From assembly GCA_964520655.1 (NCBI GenBank), contig CAZFNI010000033.1, forward strand, positions 1-11,104: a stretch of DNA of 11,104 nucleotides, given 5' to 3'. The notes under the pieces were generated by a model. It searched no databases. It was not told the origin of the DNA and worked only from the letters and a program-made list of their open reading frames with translations. This DNA is from JACQQW01 sp964520655 (GTDB lineage Bacteria; Omnitrophota; Gorgyraeia; Zapsychrales; Fredricksoniimonadaceae). The position numbers and the translations under genes were made by a program. This document shows, piece after piece, positions 1 through 6,335 of the stretch (position 1 is the first letter of the stretch; every line of letters starts with the position of its first letter).

Positions 1-303
1 GATGCGTAAACGATCATCAGACAAACCGTGTATGGACGGAAGACTGGAAACCCCCCCAGCACCCCTTACACTCACACCAGGAACATCACGCAAAAGACTT
101 GCGGCATCATTCGTGGATGAGAAAGTAGACTGTAAATATCCCCGCTCCAGAACGATGGAATGAAAAGGCACAGAGATGCTGGGCGCTTCCACAACAACCT
201 CATCAAGCCTTAATAATTCCTGATCTTTATCCCCGGCCACAGCTGCGGAAGAACTCAACACTGCGGCACAACACCCAATAACCACCCCTCTAAAATATTT
301 CAT
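1..303 (-). CDS. TonB-dependent outer-membrane receptor, N-terminal part (gene runs off the window)
   Basis: Only the first 101 codons are in the window. Residues 1 to about 23 form a signal peptide ending AVA, followed by a TonB-box-like LDEVVVEAP (33-41). After it comes the start of a plug domain: DAASLLRDVPGVSVRG (67-81), a glycine-rich turn, then IHGLSDDRLRI. This order is typical of TonB-dependent receptors, which import metal chelates, cobalamin or other ligands across the outer membrane using TonB/ExbBD energy. ATG at 303 is chosen because GAAAGGA lies about 6 bases upstream. It is the last visible gene of the minus-strand nrf-linked series, 109 bp after a small Cys-containing protein. 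The substrate cannot be read from the plug fragment; a metal such as copper is possible from its neighbour but unproven. The family call is firm, the specificity unknown. Confidence 0.9.
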   Translation of the reverse strand, partial: MKYFRGVVIGCCAAVLSSSAAVAGDKDQELLRLDEVVVEAPSISVPFHSIVLERGYLQSTFSSTNDAASLLRDVPGVSVRGAGGVSSLPSIHGLSDDRLRI

Positions 304-344
304 CCTGATATCCTTTCTTGCGGATTAAAGTAAACAGATCCGGA

Positions 345-358
345 ATTGTATTAACAAT
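345..358. promoter_or_regulatory. short inverted repeat ATTGT-N4-ACAAT upstream of the receptor gene
   Basis: ATTGT and ACAAT flank ATTA, about 42 bp before the receptor start codon and inside the 109-bp gap. It could be an operator or a weak mRNA hairpin. It does not match a Fur box. The site is short and AT-rich, so chance is a real possibility. Confidence 0.2.
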
Positions 359-412
359 CCAGATACAGACTTAATCTTTTATTACACAGAAGGAAGAACT
401 ATGAGGTAGGGC

Positions 413-769
413 TTACGCCTTGGGGACGTGCTCGATCAAAGGAAAAACACTTGCAGTAAAATGAGAAGATCGTTCTAAAAAGGAACCGCCTTCTTGCAGG
501 TTCAGCAGATCAATGTTCTGCGCCAGCAAAAATTGATTGCTCCCACCGCCAGGATTATGATGCTCTTTCGTGGTAAATCCACCCGGGGATTGATAAATGA
601 TTTCCCCAACTTTATGAACCGACGGTTGCGACATCCCGTGTGAACACATACAAACCGCACGCTGGCCATCACAGGCTAATTTTTCCTGAGCAGGTTTTAT
701 AAAAACACCCAGAGGCAAGATCCAAATAAAGAAAGAGAACGCTACTGATAATAAAACAACGTTTCGCAT
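413..769 (-). CDS. small membrane-anchored protein with C-x6-C-x-C motif, unknown function
   Basis: A 118-residue protein. Residues about 4-24 form one hydrophobic segment (uncleaved anchor or signal peptide), followed by a short exported domain. Just after the membrane is IKPAQEKLACDGQRAVCMC, with Cys33, Cys40 and Cys42 plus His44, then GGFTTKEHHNPGGG with His70 and His71. Clustered Cys and His could bind a metal or a cofactor, but no named family was recognised. No good Shine-Dalgarno precedes the ATG at 769; no better start exists. It lies 56 bp after the ten-cysteine protein gene and 109 bp before the TonB-dependent receptor, on the same strand. A role in loading, sensing or handling the receptor's ligand is inference from context only. 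Confidence 0.7.
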   Translation of the reverse strand: MRNVVLLSVAFSFFIWILPLGVFIKPAQEKLACDGQRAVCMCSHGMSQPSVHKVGEIIYQSPGGFTTKEHHNPGGGSNQFLLAQNIDLLNLQEGGSFLERSSHFTASVFPLIEHVPKA

Positions 770-825
770 ATTTTCAATCTATCAAAGTTGGATTTAGAAA
801 TCAAGGAAAGGGTTATATTCTCCTC

Positions 826-1443
826 TTAAAAAATTGTCGCCCCACTTATGCACATGGATTGCATATCAACATCCTTAATGTCGGAACATTTATTTTGTCC
901 CAGCGGGACCTGGGACCAGACGTGAAGATCATCCTCTTCCTCCAGACGCGACCGTTCTTGAGACAAGATCCGACACCCCGACATAGCCTTGACCCAGAAT
1001 GCTGTCCATAAACTTCCGTACTGCCCCACATAGTCCTTGATCCCCTCCCGGCAAGCCGCGCCATCCCCTTCGATCGCTTTGACCATCATCAATCCCATGA
1101 CAACATCGTCTATCTTGGCCCCAGATATGGCATTGGCTGCCGCTTGTATATTCTCAATTGATGATAAACGCTTAGCCTGACAGATGGCCTGATCAGCTTT
1201 TGCCTTATCAGCATCAAATTGTGCATAACAATCGGTTGGCCGGGAATCACCCTCTGCTGCGCACGCTTTTGCGATACACTGCCAGCGGGACAATCGTGAA
1301 CAAGGAATATTGTTCGCGCATTCATTAATGGGCTTGTCTTCAAAGACAGCAAGATCCATGTCAGATGCTTGCGTTAAAGGAACTGGCAGGAATAGCAACA
1401 GCAAAATTAGAAACCTGGATAAAGTAATATATTGAAGAAGCAT
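826..1443 (-). CDS. exported cysteine-rich protein (10 Cys), unknown function
   Basis: 205 residues. A classical signal peptide covers residues 1-26 (Leu-rich core, cleavage near TQA|SD). The mature part has ten cysteines at 42, 48, 56, 61, 72, 88, 131, 157, 186 and 198. An even number in an exported protein suggests up to five disulfides. C56-x4-C61 is not a CXXCH heme site, and no heme motif is present. The middle is Ala-rich and probably helical (about 75-125), and the C-terminus ends in a small Cys loop. No family was recognised. It starts 17 bp after the stop of the upstream exported protein, so it is very likely cotranscribed with the nrf genes. The start at 1443 has only a weak Shine-Dalgarno but gives a perfect signal peptide. 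Confidence 0.75.
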   Translation of the reverse strand: MLLQYITLSRFLILLLLFLPVPLTQASDMDLAVFEDKPINECANNIPCSRLSRWQCIAKACAAEGDSRPTDCYAQFDADKAKADQAICQAKRLSSIENIQAAANAISGAKIDDVVMGLMMVKAIEGDGAACREGIKDYVGQYGSLWTAFWVKAMSGCRILSQERSRLEEEDDLHVWSQVPLGQNKCSDIKDVDMQSMCISGATIF

Positions 1444-1460
1444 CTTTAGCGCTAACCCTT

Positions 1461-1976
1461 CTATTCCCCTTCCTGTAAACCAGTCTTTAACAATACCTCC
1501 TGAGTGGTGGTATCAAAATATGATTTGATGTGCTGGGTGAGTTTATCCGCCGGCTTTGATCTGTCCTCCAGCGAGTAAATGTAGATCTTGACCCAATAAG
1601 AACGGTGGATCTTTAAACCTTTAATAGGCCCATGGACGAGCCGAAGTGATCGATGCTTCGCGGGTATTTCCCCTTCTTCAATAAAAGGAGAATTTAGATC
1701 CAGAGGGTTCTGGAATTCCGCCTTTACATACATCTTGTCTTTAAACGGCTTGGTGATGGACACGTTCAACACATATTTGACGCCTTCATCCGTCGACCCA
1801 AAACCTCCTGAAACCGTCTTTAAATGCGCACTCGACTGCGGCTTTGGCTCAGTGATATTGGAACCTTTTCGCCAGACGCCAGAAACCAAGGTATCCGCAA
1901 ATCCTTGCTGTATAAAGCATGCTCCGGCAAGACAAACCGATAACAGAAAAACAAAGATTTTTGTGTGTTCGCGCAT
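1461..1976 (-). CDS. exported beta-rich protein of unknown function, downstream of nrfA
   Basis: 171 residues from the ATG at 1976, which has an excellent GGGAGG about 6 bases upstream; an in-frame TTG at 1997 would put that ribosome binding site inside the gene and is not preferred. Residues about 7-27 form a signal peptide (cleavage near GFA|D). The LAGAC stretch is not a convincing lipobox. The mature part alternates hydrophobic and polar residues (KYVLNVSITKPF, KMYVKAEFQNP, SYWVKIYIYSL), suggesting a beta-sandwich-like periplasmic domain. No CXXCH, no obvious catalytic motif and no recognised family. It begins 36 bp after the nrfA stop, so it belongs to the same unit. A binding or accessory role near the nitrite reductase is inferred from position only. 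Confidence 0.75.
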   Translation of the reverse strand: MREHTKIFVFLLSVCLAGACFIQQGFADTLVSGVWRKGSNITEPKPQSSAHLKTVSGGFGSTDEGVKYVLNVSITKPFKDKMYVKAEFQNPLDLNSPFIEEGEIPAKHRSLRLVHGPIKGLKIHRSYWVKIYIYSLEDRSKPADKLTQHIKSYFDTTTQEVLLKTGLQEGE

Positions 1977-2012
1977 AGGAACCTCCCTTATCTGCAAAAT
2001 AATAAGACGTCT

Positions 2013-3371
2013 TTACTCTGAGGATCTTTTAGATAAATTATCTATCAGGATCTGGACTTCGATCTCCCCTTGACGCGCGTAATCAATGGATTCCGCCAGT
2101 ATCCTGGCCGCCTCCTGAGGCGCGTGGAAGCCCATGGAATTCTCGGCATTGATAAAATCAGCCCGCCATTGCGATTTACGCTGGAACTCAAAAATATTTG
2201 CCAGCTGCTCATCAGTTGCTCCCAGCTCTTTAGCCTTGGCTATTTTTTTGATCAGATCAACAACGGCTGTTTCGGCCCTGCTTAATAATGCCTGGTTCCG
2301 ATCCTGTATCGTTTGGACACGATCCAGCATTTCTTTCTCGGAAAAATGATGGCATTGTAAACAAGCGCGATTGACATTTAATAATGGACTGCGGATATAA
2401 TGATCCGTGATCTTGGTGGCCCCTTCTCTGACATAAGGCATATGACAATCCGCGCAGGCTACACCGCTTTTCGCATGTACCCCCTGGCTGTAAAGCTCGA
2501 ATTCCGGATGCTGCGCCTTGATCACCTCAGCCCCGGTGATCTTATGCTTGAAATCAAAGAATCGATGACCGTCTTTAAACTTATAACTATCATAGTATTT
2601 CTCAATGTCCTCGACCTTTAGGCCATTATTCCAGGGATAGAATAATGTCGCTTTTGGGCCGCAGTAATATTCAACATGGCATTGGGCACAAACAAAAGTG
2701 CGCATTTCCTGACGCGTTGCCATGGTGTTCGGATCGTAATTCTTAATACCGTCTTTTTCTTTCAAATGTTTGATCCCTTCCAGGAATCCAGGACGGGTGA
2801 CCCTTAGATCCATCGTCTTGGGGTCGTGACAATCAATACAGGCAACAGGGTGATTGGCAAATTTCCAGGCCTCTTGCAGCGGCATTGACGAGACCTTCTC
2901 AAAACCAGCCATCATATTCCCATTGCCTTCTTTTTCATAGATCGTCTTTAAACCTCCGGCATGGCAATGAAGACAGGCCCCGACCTGTTTAAAATCCTTC
3001 ACTCTCAGTGTATTTTTCTGGTCTTCCAGCGAATAATAGTGCCCCCGGCGAGGATTATAATCCACACTAAAGGGATAGCCGGCAAAAATGATCTTAAGGT
3101 TAGGGTCGGATTCTAACTTCGAGATGCCTTCGCTTCCGCCATAACGCGTGTGTGTTTTAATGGATGTCTTTTTATATCCGTCATACTCACGCGGATAGTT
3201 ATGCCCCCAAACGGCTGGATCGATCGTTTCTTCATTTAACTTAACGAGATCAACATGCGTGATCCTGCCTTCCTGTTTTCGTTCCTGTATGTTCATCAAG
3301 AATTGGACAAGCAGGCCCGTCACAATGGCGGTCACCAGTATGATCCCTATATAAGCGTATTGTTTCTTCAT
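2013..3371 (-). CDS. nrfA: cytochrome c nitrite reductase, catalytic pentaheme subunit NrfA
   Basis: NrfA reduces nitrite to ammonium with six electrons in the periplasm. The 452-residue product (usual family size) has an N-terminal hydrophobic segment (about 5-27) that may stay as a membrane anchor. Five heme sites are visible: CLHCH 133-137, CIDCH 178-182, CAQCH 228-232, CADCH 306-310, CLQCH 337-341. Active-site residues line up with the family: Arg123 in NTLR, Tyr235 in HVEYY, His288 in KAQHPE. Glu234, Lys285 and Gln287 match the calcium-site residues. The first (active-site) heme has His instead of the Lys of classic CXXCK NrfA, which occurs in a subset of the family. ATG at 3371 follows GAGGAGG by 5-6 bases; a TTG one codon earlier is less likely. 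It lies 26 bp after nrfH, its electron donor. Confidence 0.96.
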   Translation of the reverse strand: MKKQYAYIGIILVTAIVTGLLVQFLMNIQERKQEGRITHVDLVKLNEETIDPAVWGHNYPREYDGYKKTSIKTHTRYGGSEGISKLESDPNLKIIFAGYPFSVDYNPRRGHYYSLEDQKNTLRVKDFKQVGACLHCHAGGLKTIYEKEGNGNMMAGFEKVSSMPLQEAWKFANHPVACIDCHDPKTMDLRVTRPGFLEGIKHLKEKDGIKNYDPNTMATRQEMRTFVCAQCHVEYYCGPKATLFYPWNNGLKVEDIEKYYDSYKFKDGHRFFDFKHKITGAEVIKAQHPEFELYSQGVHAKSGVACADCHMPYVREGATKITDHYIRSPLLNVNRACLQCHHFSEKEMLDRVQTIQDRNQALLSRAETAVVDLIKKIAKAKELGATDEQLANIFEFQRKSQWRADFINAENSMGFHAPQEAARILAESIDYARQGEIEVQILIDNLSKRSSE

Positions 3372-3397
3372 CAAATCCTCCTCAGTTTATCTGCCTT

Positions 3398-3874
3398 CTA
3401 ATCCAGCCTCATATGCCCTGTTGAGCGATGACAGGTCGTACAACGCGCCTGTCCCTGGCCCACATCCTTATGGGCCGAGATCTCGCTGGTCAGCGTGGCA
3501 TGACATTCAATGCAATTATGCTGCAAATCTTCCAGATTGGTCTTTGTTATACGAATCGGACGCGGATAATTCTGCAATGTAAACGCTTTCGAATGGTTAT
3601 ATCCATTGCGTGTTTTAACCAGATATTTAAGCACGATCTGATGAGGTACATGGCAATCATTGCATGTCGCGGCCTTGTGATGGGGGGATTTAACCCAGGA
3701 ATCGTAATACTCCTGCATCACATGGCAATTGGCACATGCCTTGGGATCATTGCTCAGATATGAATATCCCTTGGCATAGATCGCAATAAAAGCACCCAGT
3801 CCAATGACGATCCCGATAGAAATGGCGACAACGATATATAGAATATCTTTATTTTTGTTATTCAAAACAACCAC
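3398..3874 (-). CDS. nrfH: cytochrome c nitrite reductase small subunit NrfH (NapC/NirT family)
   Basis: NrfH oxidises membrane quinol and passes electrons to NrfA. The 158-residue product has one transmembrane helix (about 11-33) and a periplasmic tetraheme domain: CANCH 47-51 followed by Val-Met53 (the Met seen as an unusual heme-1 ligand in this family), CNDCH 71-75, CIECH 121-125 and CTTCH 145-149. Length and spacing are typical. The start is uncertain. GTG at 3874 has AAGAGAG only about 2-3 bases away, and a TTG three codons in (3865) has looser but possible spacing; no ATG is available before the helix. The gene lies between an exported protein of unknown function (30 bp away) and nrfA (26 bp), so expression as one operon is likely. 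Confidence 0.95.
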   Translation of the reverse strand: MVVLNNKNKDILYIVVAISIGIVIGLGAFIAIYAKGYSYLSNDPKACANCHVMQEYYDSWVKSPHHKAATCNDCHVPHQIVLKYLVKTRNGYNHSKAFTLQNYPRPIRITKTNLEDLQHNCIECHATLTSEISAHKDVGQGQARCTTCHRSTGHMRLD

Positions 3875-3904
3875 ACTCTCTTGTTTGTGGCAAACATTAT
3901 AAAA

Positions 3905-4492
3905 CTAATTGACCATATATTCACGAGGTTTTGTTTTATATTCGATCTTCAGACTGTCCCCGGGTGATACCAGACCAGCATCGATAAATAACAAAGGAGC
4001 TCTGGGATCTAACTGTGTATGGAACAATTTATTGTCCGGAAAATACTGCGATGCCGTCTCGATGGCATCATTCACATTTCCCCCAGCCAGGAACAAAAAG
4101 CAGTCTGCCGGCTTGCCATTAACCATAACAGTTTCGATCTCTTTGGCGGGAAATTCTGTCGTGCGAAACTCAAAGAAAGGAATGAGAGCGGCAACATGCA
4201 GGGGCTGTTTGGCATTATTAACCCCTCCCACCAAATTCTCAGCAGCCGATACCGTGTTGCCGCCATATTGCCCCTCTGCAAGCCCAGGCGACATGCGCGA
4301 TGAATTCCATTTAACCTGATAACCAGGCGTTTTCTCCACAATAACCGCCCCATTTAAATGCACTACATCCGCTTTGGCCATGATCTCCTGGAATTTTTTA
4401 ATGTCATTAGGCCCGGCAATAGCGACTTCTGCCAGAACAACTTTTGGCAAAATAGACAGACACGTCAGAATCAAGAATAACCTAAAGTTCAT
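3905..4492 (-). CDS. exported protein of unknown function upstream of nrfH
   Basis: 195 residues from ATG 4492, which is preceded by AGAGGTGATC and gives a clean signal peptide (residues 1-21, ending VLA|EV). A longer start at 4519 would add nine polar residues and has its own AGGAGAGA, but only about 3 bases from the ATG and right at the stop of the upstream gene; it cannot be excluded. The mature protein has a single Cys131, no heme motif, and mixed alpha/beta character: KKFQEIMAKADVVHLNG at the start, VAALIPFFEFRTTEFP in the middle and APLLFIDAGLVSPGDSL near the end. No family was recognised. It sits between the lipoprotein gene and nrfH with very short gaps, which suggests coexpression with the nitrite reductase. 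Confidence 0.75.
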   Translation of the reverse strand: MNFRLFLILTCLSILPKVVLAEVAIAGPNDIKKFQEIMAKADVVHLNGAVIVEKTPGYQVKWNSSRMSPGLAEGQYGGNTVSAAENLVGGVNNAKQPLHVAALIPFFEFRTTEFPAKEIETVMVNGKPADCFLFLAGGNVNDAIETASQYFPDNKLFHTQLDPRAPLLFIDAGLVSPGDSLKIEYKTKPREYMVN

Positions 4493-4525
4493 GATCACCT
4501 CTTTTGTAGCGTTCTTCATTCTCTC

Positions 4526-4852
4526 CTAGTTGCCTCTTGCCGCCTTCTCCGGCGTCTTAATAGAAAAATCTGTACCGCCTTGAGGTGACGGTGTTAATTT
4601 CACTGGATAAATGATCTCTTTACCGCAGCTTAATACTTTCCATTCTTCGAAATAAGTATTACCTTCTTGCCCAACATATTTTGCTTCAATTATTTGATGG
4701 TGACAGCCCGGAGCTTGAGCATTCTCAACAAGATTGATCATACGCGCAATATCGGATTTTAATGTGGGGTTAGCAACACTGTTCCCAGGAATATTAACTG
4801 TTGCACACGCAGCTAAAAGTAACAAAGGAAGCATACGAACTAGATTTTTCAT
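4526..4852 (-). CDS. small lipoprotein of unknown function, first gene of the nrf unit
   Basis: 108 residues. The signal sequence MKNLVRMLPLLLLAAC carries a lipobox (L13-A-A-C16), so the mature protein should be lipid-anchored at Cys16 and about 93 residues long. The mature part has Cys50 and Cys76, which could form a disulfide, and a pattern EEWKVLSCGKEIIYPV...GGTDFSI that resembles short secreted proteins seen in many proteobacteria; no function is known to me. The start at 4852 has AAGGAG with 4-5 bases spacing. It is the first gene after a 186-bp non-coding stretch with promoter and operator candidates, so it probably opens the nrf transcript. Confidence 0.8.
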   Translation of the reverse strand: MKNLVRMLPLLLLAACATVNIPGNSVANPTLKSDIARMINLVENAQAPGCHHQIIEAKYVGQEGNTYFEEWKVLSCGKEIIYPVKLTPSPQGGTDFSIKTPEKAARGN

Positions 4853-4870
4853 ATTACTCCTTCATCTATG

Positions 4871-4883
4871 ATCGTTTAAACAA
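4871..4883 (+). repeat. 13-bp direct repeat ATCGTTTAAACAA, copy 1
   Basis: An exact copy of this 13-mer occurs 170 bp away at 5041-5053. This copy is in the leader of the lipoprotein gene; the other covers the last codons of the DUF2905 gene. It may be a small duplication scar or a repeated binding site. Confidence 0.5.
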
Positions 4884-4893
4884 TAATATTTTA

Positions 4894-4922
4894 AGTCTAT
4901 CACTTACATCAGGTTATGTAAA
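4894..4922 (-). promoter_or_regulatory. candidate sigma-70-type promoter for the nrf unit
   Basis: On the minus strand TTTACA (4922-4917) and TAGACT (4899-4894) are separated by 17 bp: five of six and four of six matches to the -35 and -10 consensus. A transcript from here would start near 4887, about 35 bases before the lipoprotein start codon. The -35 box lies inside a perfect palindrome, so a bound repressor would block it. Seen by eye only. Confidence 0.35.
4904..4921. promoter_or_regulatory. perfect palindrome TTACAT-N6-ATGTAA overlapping the candidate -35 box
   Basis: Two 6-bp arms are exactly complementary across a CAGGTT spacer. The 18-bp size and symmetry suit a dimeric helix-turn-helix regulator. 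Its overlap with the candidate -35 element would fit a repressor. Which regulator is unknown. Confidence 0.35.
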
Positions 4923-4991
4923 CAACTCCCCCTGCGAACAGAGGAGCAAACAAGGTATTCCTGGACAATGATCGGCGTGTATGACGGGATC

Positions 4992-5007
4992 TTGACGTTT
5001 ACGTCAA
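4992..5007. promoter_or_regulatory. perfect palindrome TTGACG-N4-CGTCAA, candidate CRP/FNR-family operator
   Basis: The site has the TTGAC-N4-GTCAA arrangement of CRP/FNR-superfamily operators (FNR itself prefers TTGAT-N4-ATCAA; related nitrogen-oxide regulators vary the last half-site base). It is upstream of the nrf unit and downstream of the DUF2905 gene. From its centre, a class II activator start would fall near 4958, where the -10 candidate CATTGT is weak, as is common for activator-dependent promoters. No T-run follows, so it is not a terminator. The regulator identity is inferred. Confidence 0.45.
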
Positions 5008-5038
5008 CTCTAAGTTAAGCAGACGCTCTTTTTGCATG

Positions 5039-5251
5039 CTATCGTTTAAACAAATTGATCATCAGGCTTAACAATATACTGACAACGATGCAGGAAACGA
5101 TCGGAAAATAGAGCGAAGAATTCTCATTCTTCATATGGATATCGCCCGGCAATCGCCCGAATGGTAAACCAGCCTTCTGTATGATAAAAACAACAGCTGA
5201 CAACGCGATCAAAGATACTCCGGCAAGAAACAAGATTTTTACGATATTCAT
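5039..5251 (-). CDS. DUF2905 family small membrane protein
   Basis: 70 residues with two transmembrane helices (about 5-25 and 47-67) joined by a short loop carrying FGRLPGDI, the signature of DUF2905 proteins. Length is typical. Function is unknown for the family. The start at 5251 has AAAGGAG about 7 bases upstream, and this ribosome binding site overlaps the stop codon region of the yecH-like gene (13-bp gap), suggesting coupled translation. It is the last gene of the three-gene unit. Its last codons contain a 13-mer repeated upstream of the nrf unit. Confidence 0.9.
   Translation of the reverse strand: MNIVKILFLAGVSLIALSAVVFIIQKAGLPFGRLPGDIHMKNENSSLYFPIVSCIVVSILLSLMINLFKR
5041..5053 (+). 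repeat. 13-bp direct repeat ATCGTTTAAACAA, copy 2
   Basis: Identical to 4871-4883. Here it lies in the C-terminal codons of the DUF2905 gene (Asn-Leu-Phe-Lys-Arg region). Confidence 0.5.
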
Positions 5252-5263
5252 CCGCTTGCTCCT

Positions 5264-5524
5264 TTAGTGATCATGATGATCGTTGTGGGAACAGACTTTA
5301 GAAGGGTCCGTTGTAAATCCGCCCGCTTCAAACTGGAATTTCCCGCGTGTCTCTAAAAAAGAGATCAACTCTGCCGCCGTCATATTTGAAGCTGAGCACG
5401 TATAAAAACGGCTATTTGCGCCAAACTTATTCTCAATATCTTTTTGCAAAGATTCCCGAGTGTAAGTCTTGCCGGATGTCATCATCATATTAAGCACATC
5501 GTGCCCGTGGATTTCTTCAATCAT
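5264..5524 (-). CDS. YecH family small metal-binding protein (DUF2492)
   Basis: 86 residues. The sequence MIEEIHGHDVLNMM, then YTRESLQKDIENKFG, YTCSASNMTAAELISFLETRGKF and GGFTTDPSKVC is a full-length match to the YecH-type family, annotated elsewhere as a probable metal-binding protein. Candidate ligands are His6, His8, Cys43 and Cys78. An extra His-rich tail (SHNDHHDH, 79-86) adds four more histidines. The ATG at 5524 is preferred; a GTG one codon earlier shares the same GGAGGAG ribosome binding site. It sits 21 bp after the DUF3617 gene and 13 bp before the DUF2905 gene. No signal peptide, so it is probably cytoplasmic. Confidence 0.9.
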   Translation of the reverse strand: MIEEIHGHDVLNMMMTSGKTYTRESLQKDIENKFGANSRFYTCSASNMTAAELISFLETRGKFQFEAGGFTTDPSKVCSHNDHHDH

Positions 5525-5545
5525 CACAAACTCCTCCTTAGAAAA

Positions 5546-6052
5546 TCACCCTTTACACGGCCCAACATATTGGCCGTCAATATCAATAGCAGCCTTCTCT
5601 TCCTTACCATTGTGACGCTGGATAGACTGGATCGTCCCTTTCATTGAATCATTATTATATGTCACTTCACCTGTTGAACGGCTGTCCTTACAAACAACTT
5701 CAAATTTAATCGTGTTACCAAAAGATCTATGCGTTTCCTGACAATTTTCTTCATCCTCTTGCTTAGGAACAGGGTTCTGGTTCGTCAAACACTGCTTATT
5801 CTCAATAACCATACTGTTTCCCCCCATCTGCACACCCATGCTTCCCATCATCTGCTGCATCATGGCTTTTTCTTCAGCAGACATGTGATCCATCTCTTTC
5901 TGGGCATTAGCCATCTCATCAGCCATAGAATCTTGGGCCTGTACCGTCATATGCATTGACCATTGGCCTTCTTTGATACCTCCAGCTATAGATTTATAAG
6001 CGCATAAAAATACCCCTAGAACCACAACACACCCTAATTGAATCTTTTTCAT
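5546..6052 (-). CDS. DUF3617 domain exported protein, Met-rich
   Basis: 168 residues with a signal peptide (about 1-23, ending SIA|GG). The mature part follows the DUF3617 layout: GGIKEGQWSMHM at the start, CLT (88-90), C104, FEVVC121, GEVTYNNDSMKGT, and a terminal GQYVGPC166. Four mature cysteines can make two disulfides. Between residues 33 and 81 there are 13 methionines (for example MMQQMMGSM), a pattern sometimes used for copper binding but also common in this family, so no metal claim is made. AAGGAG lies 5 bases before ATG 6052. It is the first gene of a unit with the YecH-like and DUF2905 genes. The biological role of DUF3617 is unknown. Confidence 0.9.
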   Translation of the reverse strand: MKKIQLGCVVVLGVFLCAYKSIAGGIKEGQWSMHMTVQAQDSMADEMANAQKEMDHMSAEEKAMMQQMMGSMGVQMGGNSMVIENKQCLTNQNPVPKQEDEENCQETHRSFGNTIKFEVVCKDSRSTGEVTYNNDSMKGTIQSIQRHNGKEEKAAIDIDGQYVGPCKG

Positions 6053-6335
6053 AAATTCTCCTTAGAGATTGAGGGACACCATTTGCCGATTAAGTTTCAT
6101 AAACAATAACATAAAGAATTAAGCATTAAAAGCCCTAAACTTTTCAACATATGACTTTACAACCTTGAGAAATCCCCCCAAAGGCGCATTGCCTAAACTT
6201 CGCCTTATCTTCGTTCAGACTCTCGCGCAGAGGTGGACGCATTCTTTCACTAGTTAACAACTAAAAATAACATTAGCAATGAGTCATAAGAAAATTTATA
6301 TTATTACTAACACATTACAACCTGTTAGGAAAATT
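6053..6335. other. divergent intergenic region
   Basis: These 283 bp separate the DUF3617 gene (minus) from the NTR-like gene (plus) and must contain both promoters. AT-rich stretches offer several poor -10 candidates but no convincing paired promoter by eye. A 6-bp stem AAGGCG/CGCCTT (6181-6186 and 6201-6206) is the only clear structure. No gene is supported. Confidence 0.5.

Noticed and set aside
345..358. Fur box upstream of the TonB-dependent receptor
   Set aside because: The inverted repeat there does not match the Fur consensus; it is kept only as an unassigned low-confidence site.
1735..2073. 112-codon plus-strand frame opposite nrfA and the gene after it
   Set aside because: It lies antisense across two well-supported genes, has no ribosome binding site, and its product has no recognisable features.
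3428..3763. 111-codon plus-strand frame opposite nrfH
   Set aside because: nrfH is certain from four CXXCH motifs; the antisense frame is a by-product of its codons.
3909..4319. 136-codon plus-strand frame opposite the exported protein upstream of nrfH
   Set aside because: The minus-strand gene has a signal peptide, ribosome binding site and operon position; the plus frame has none.
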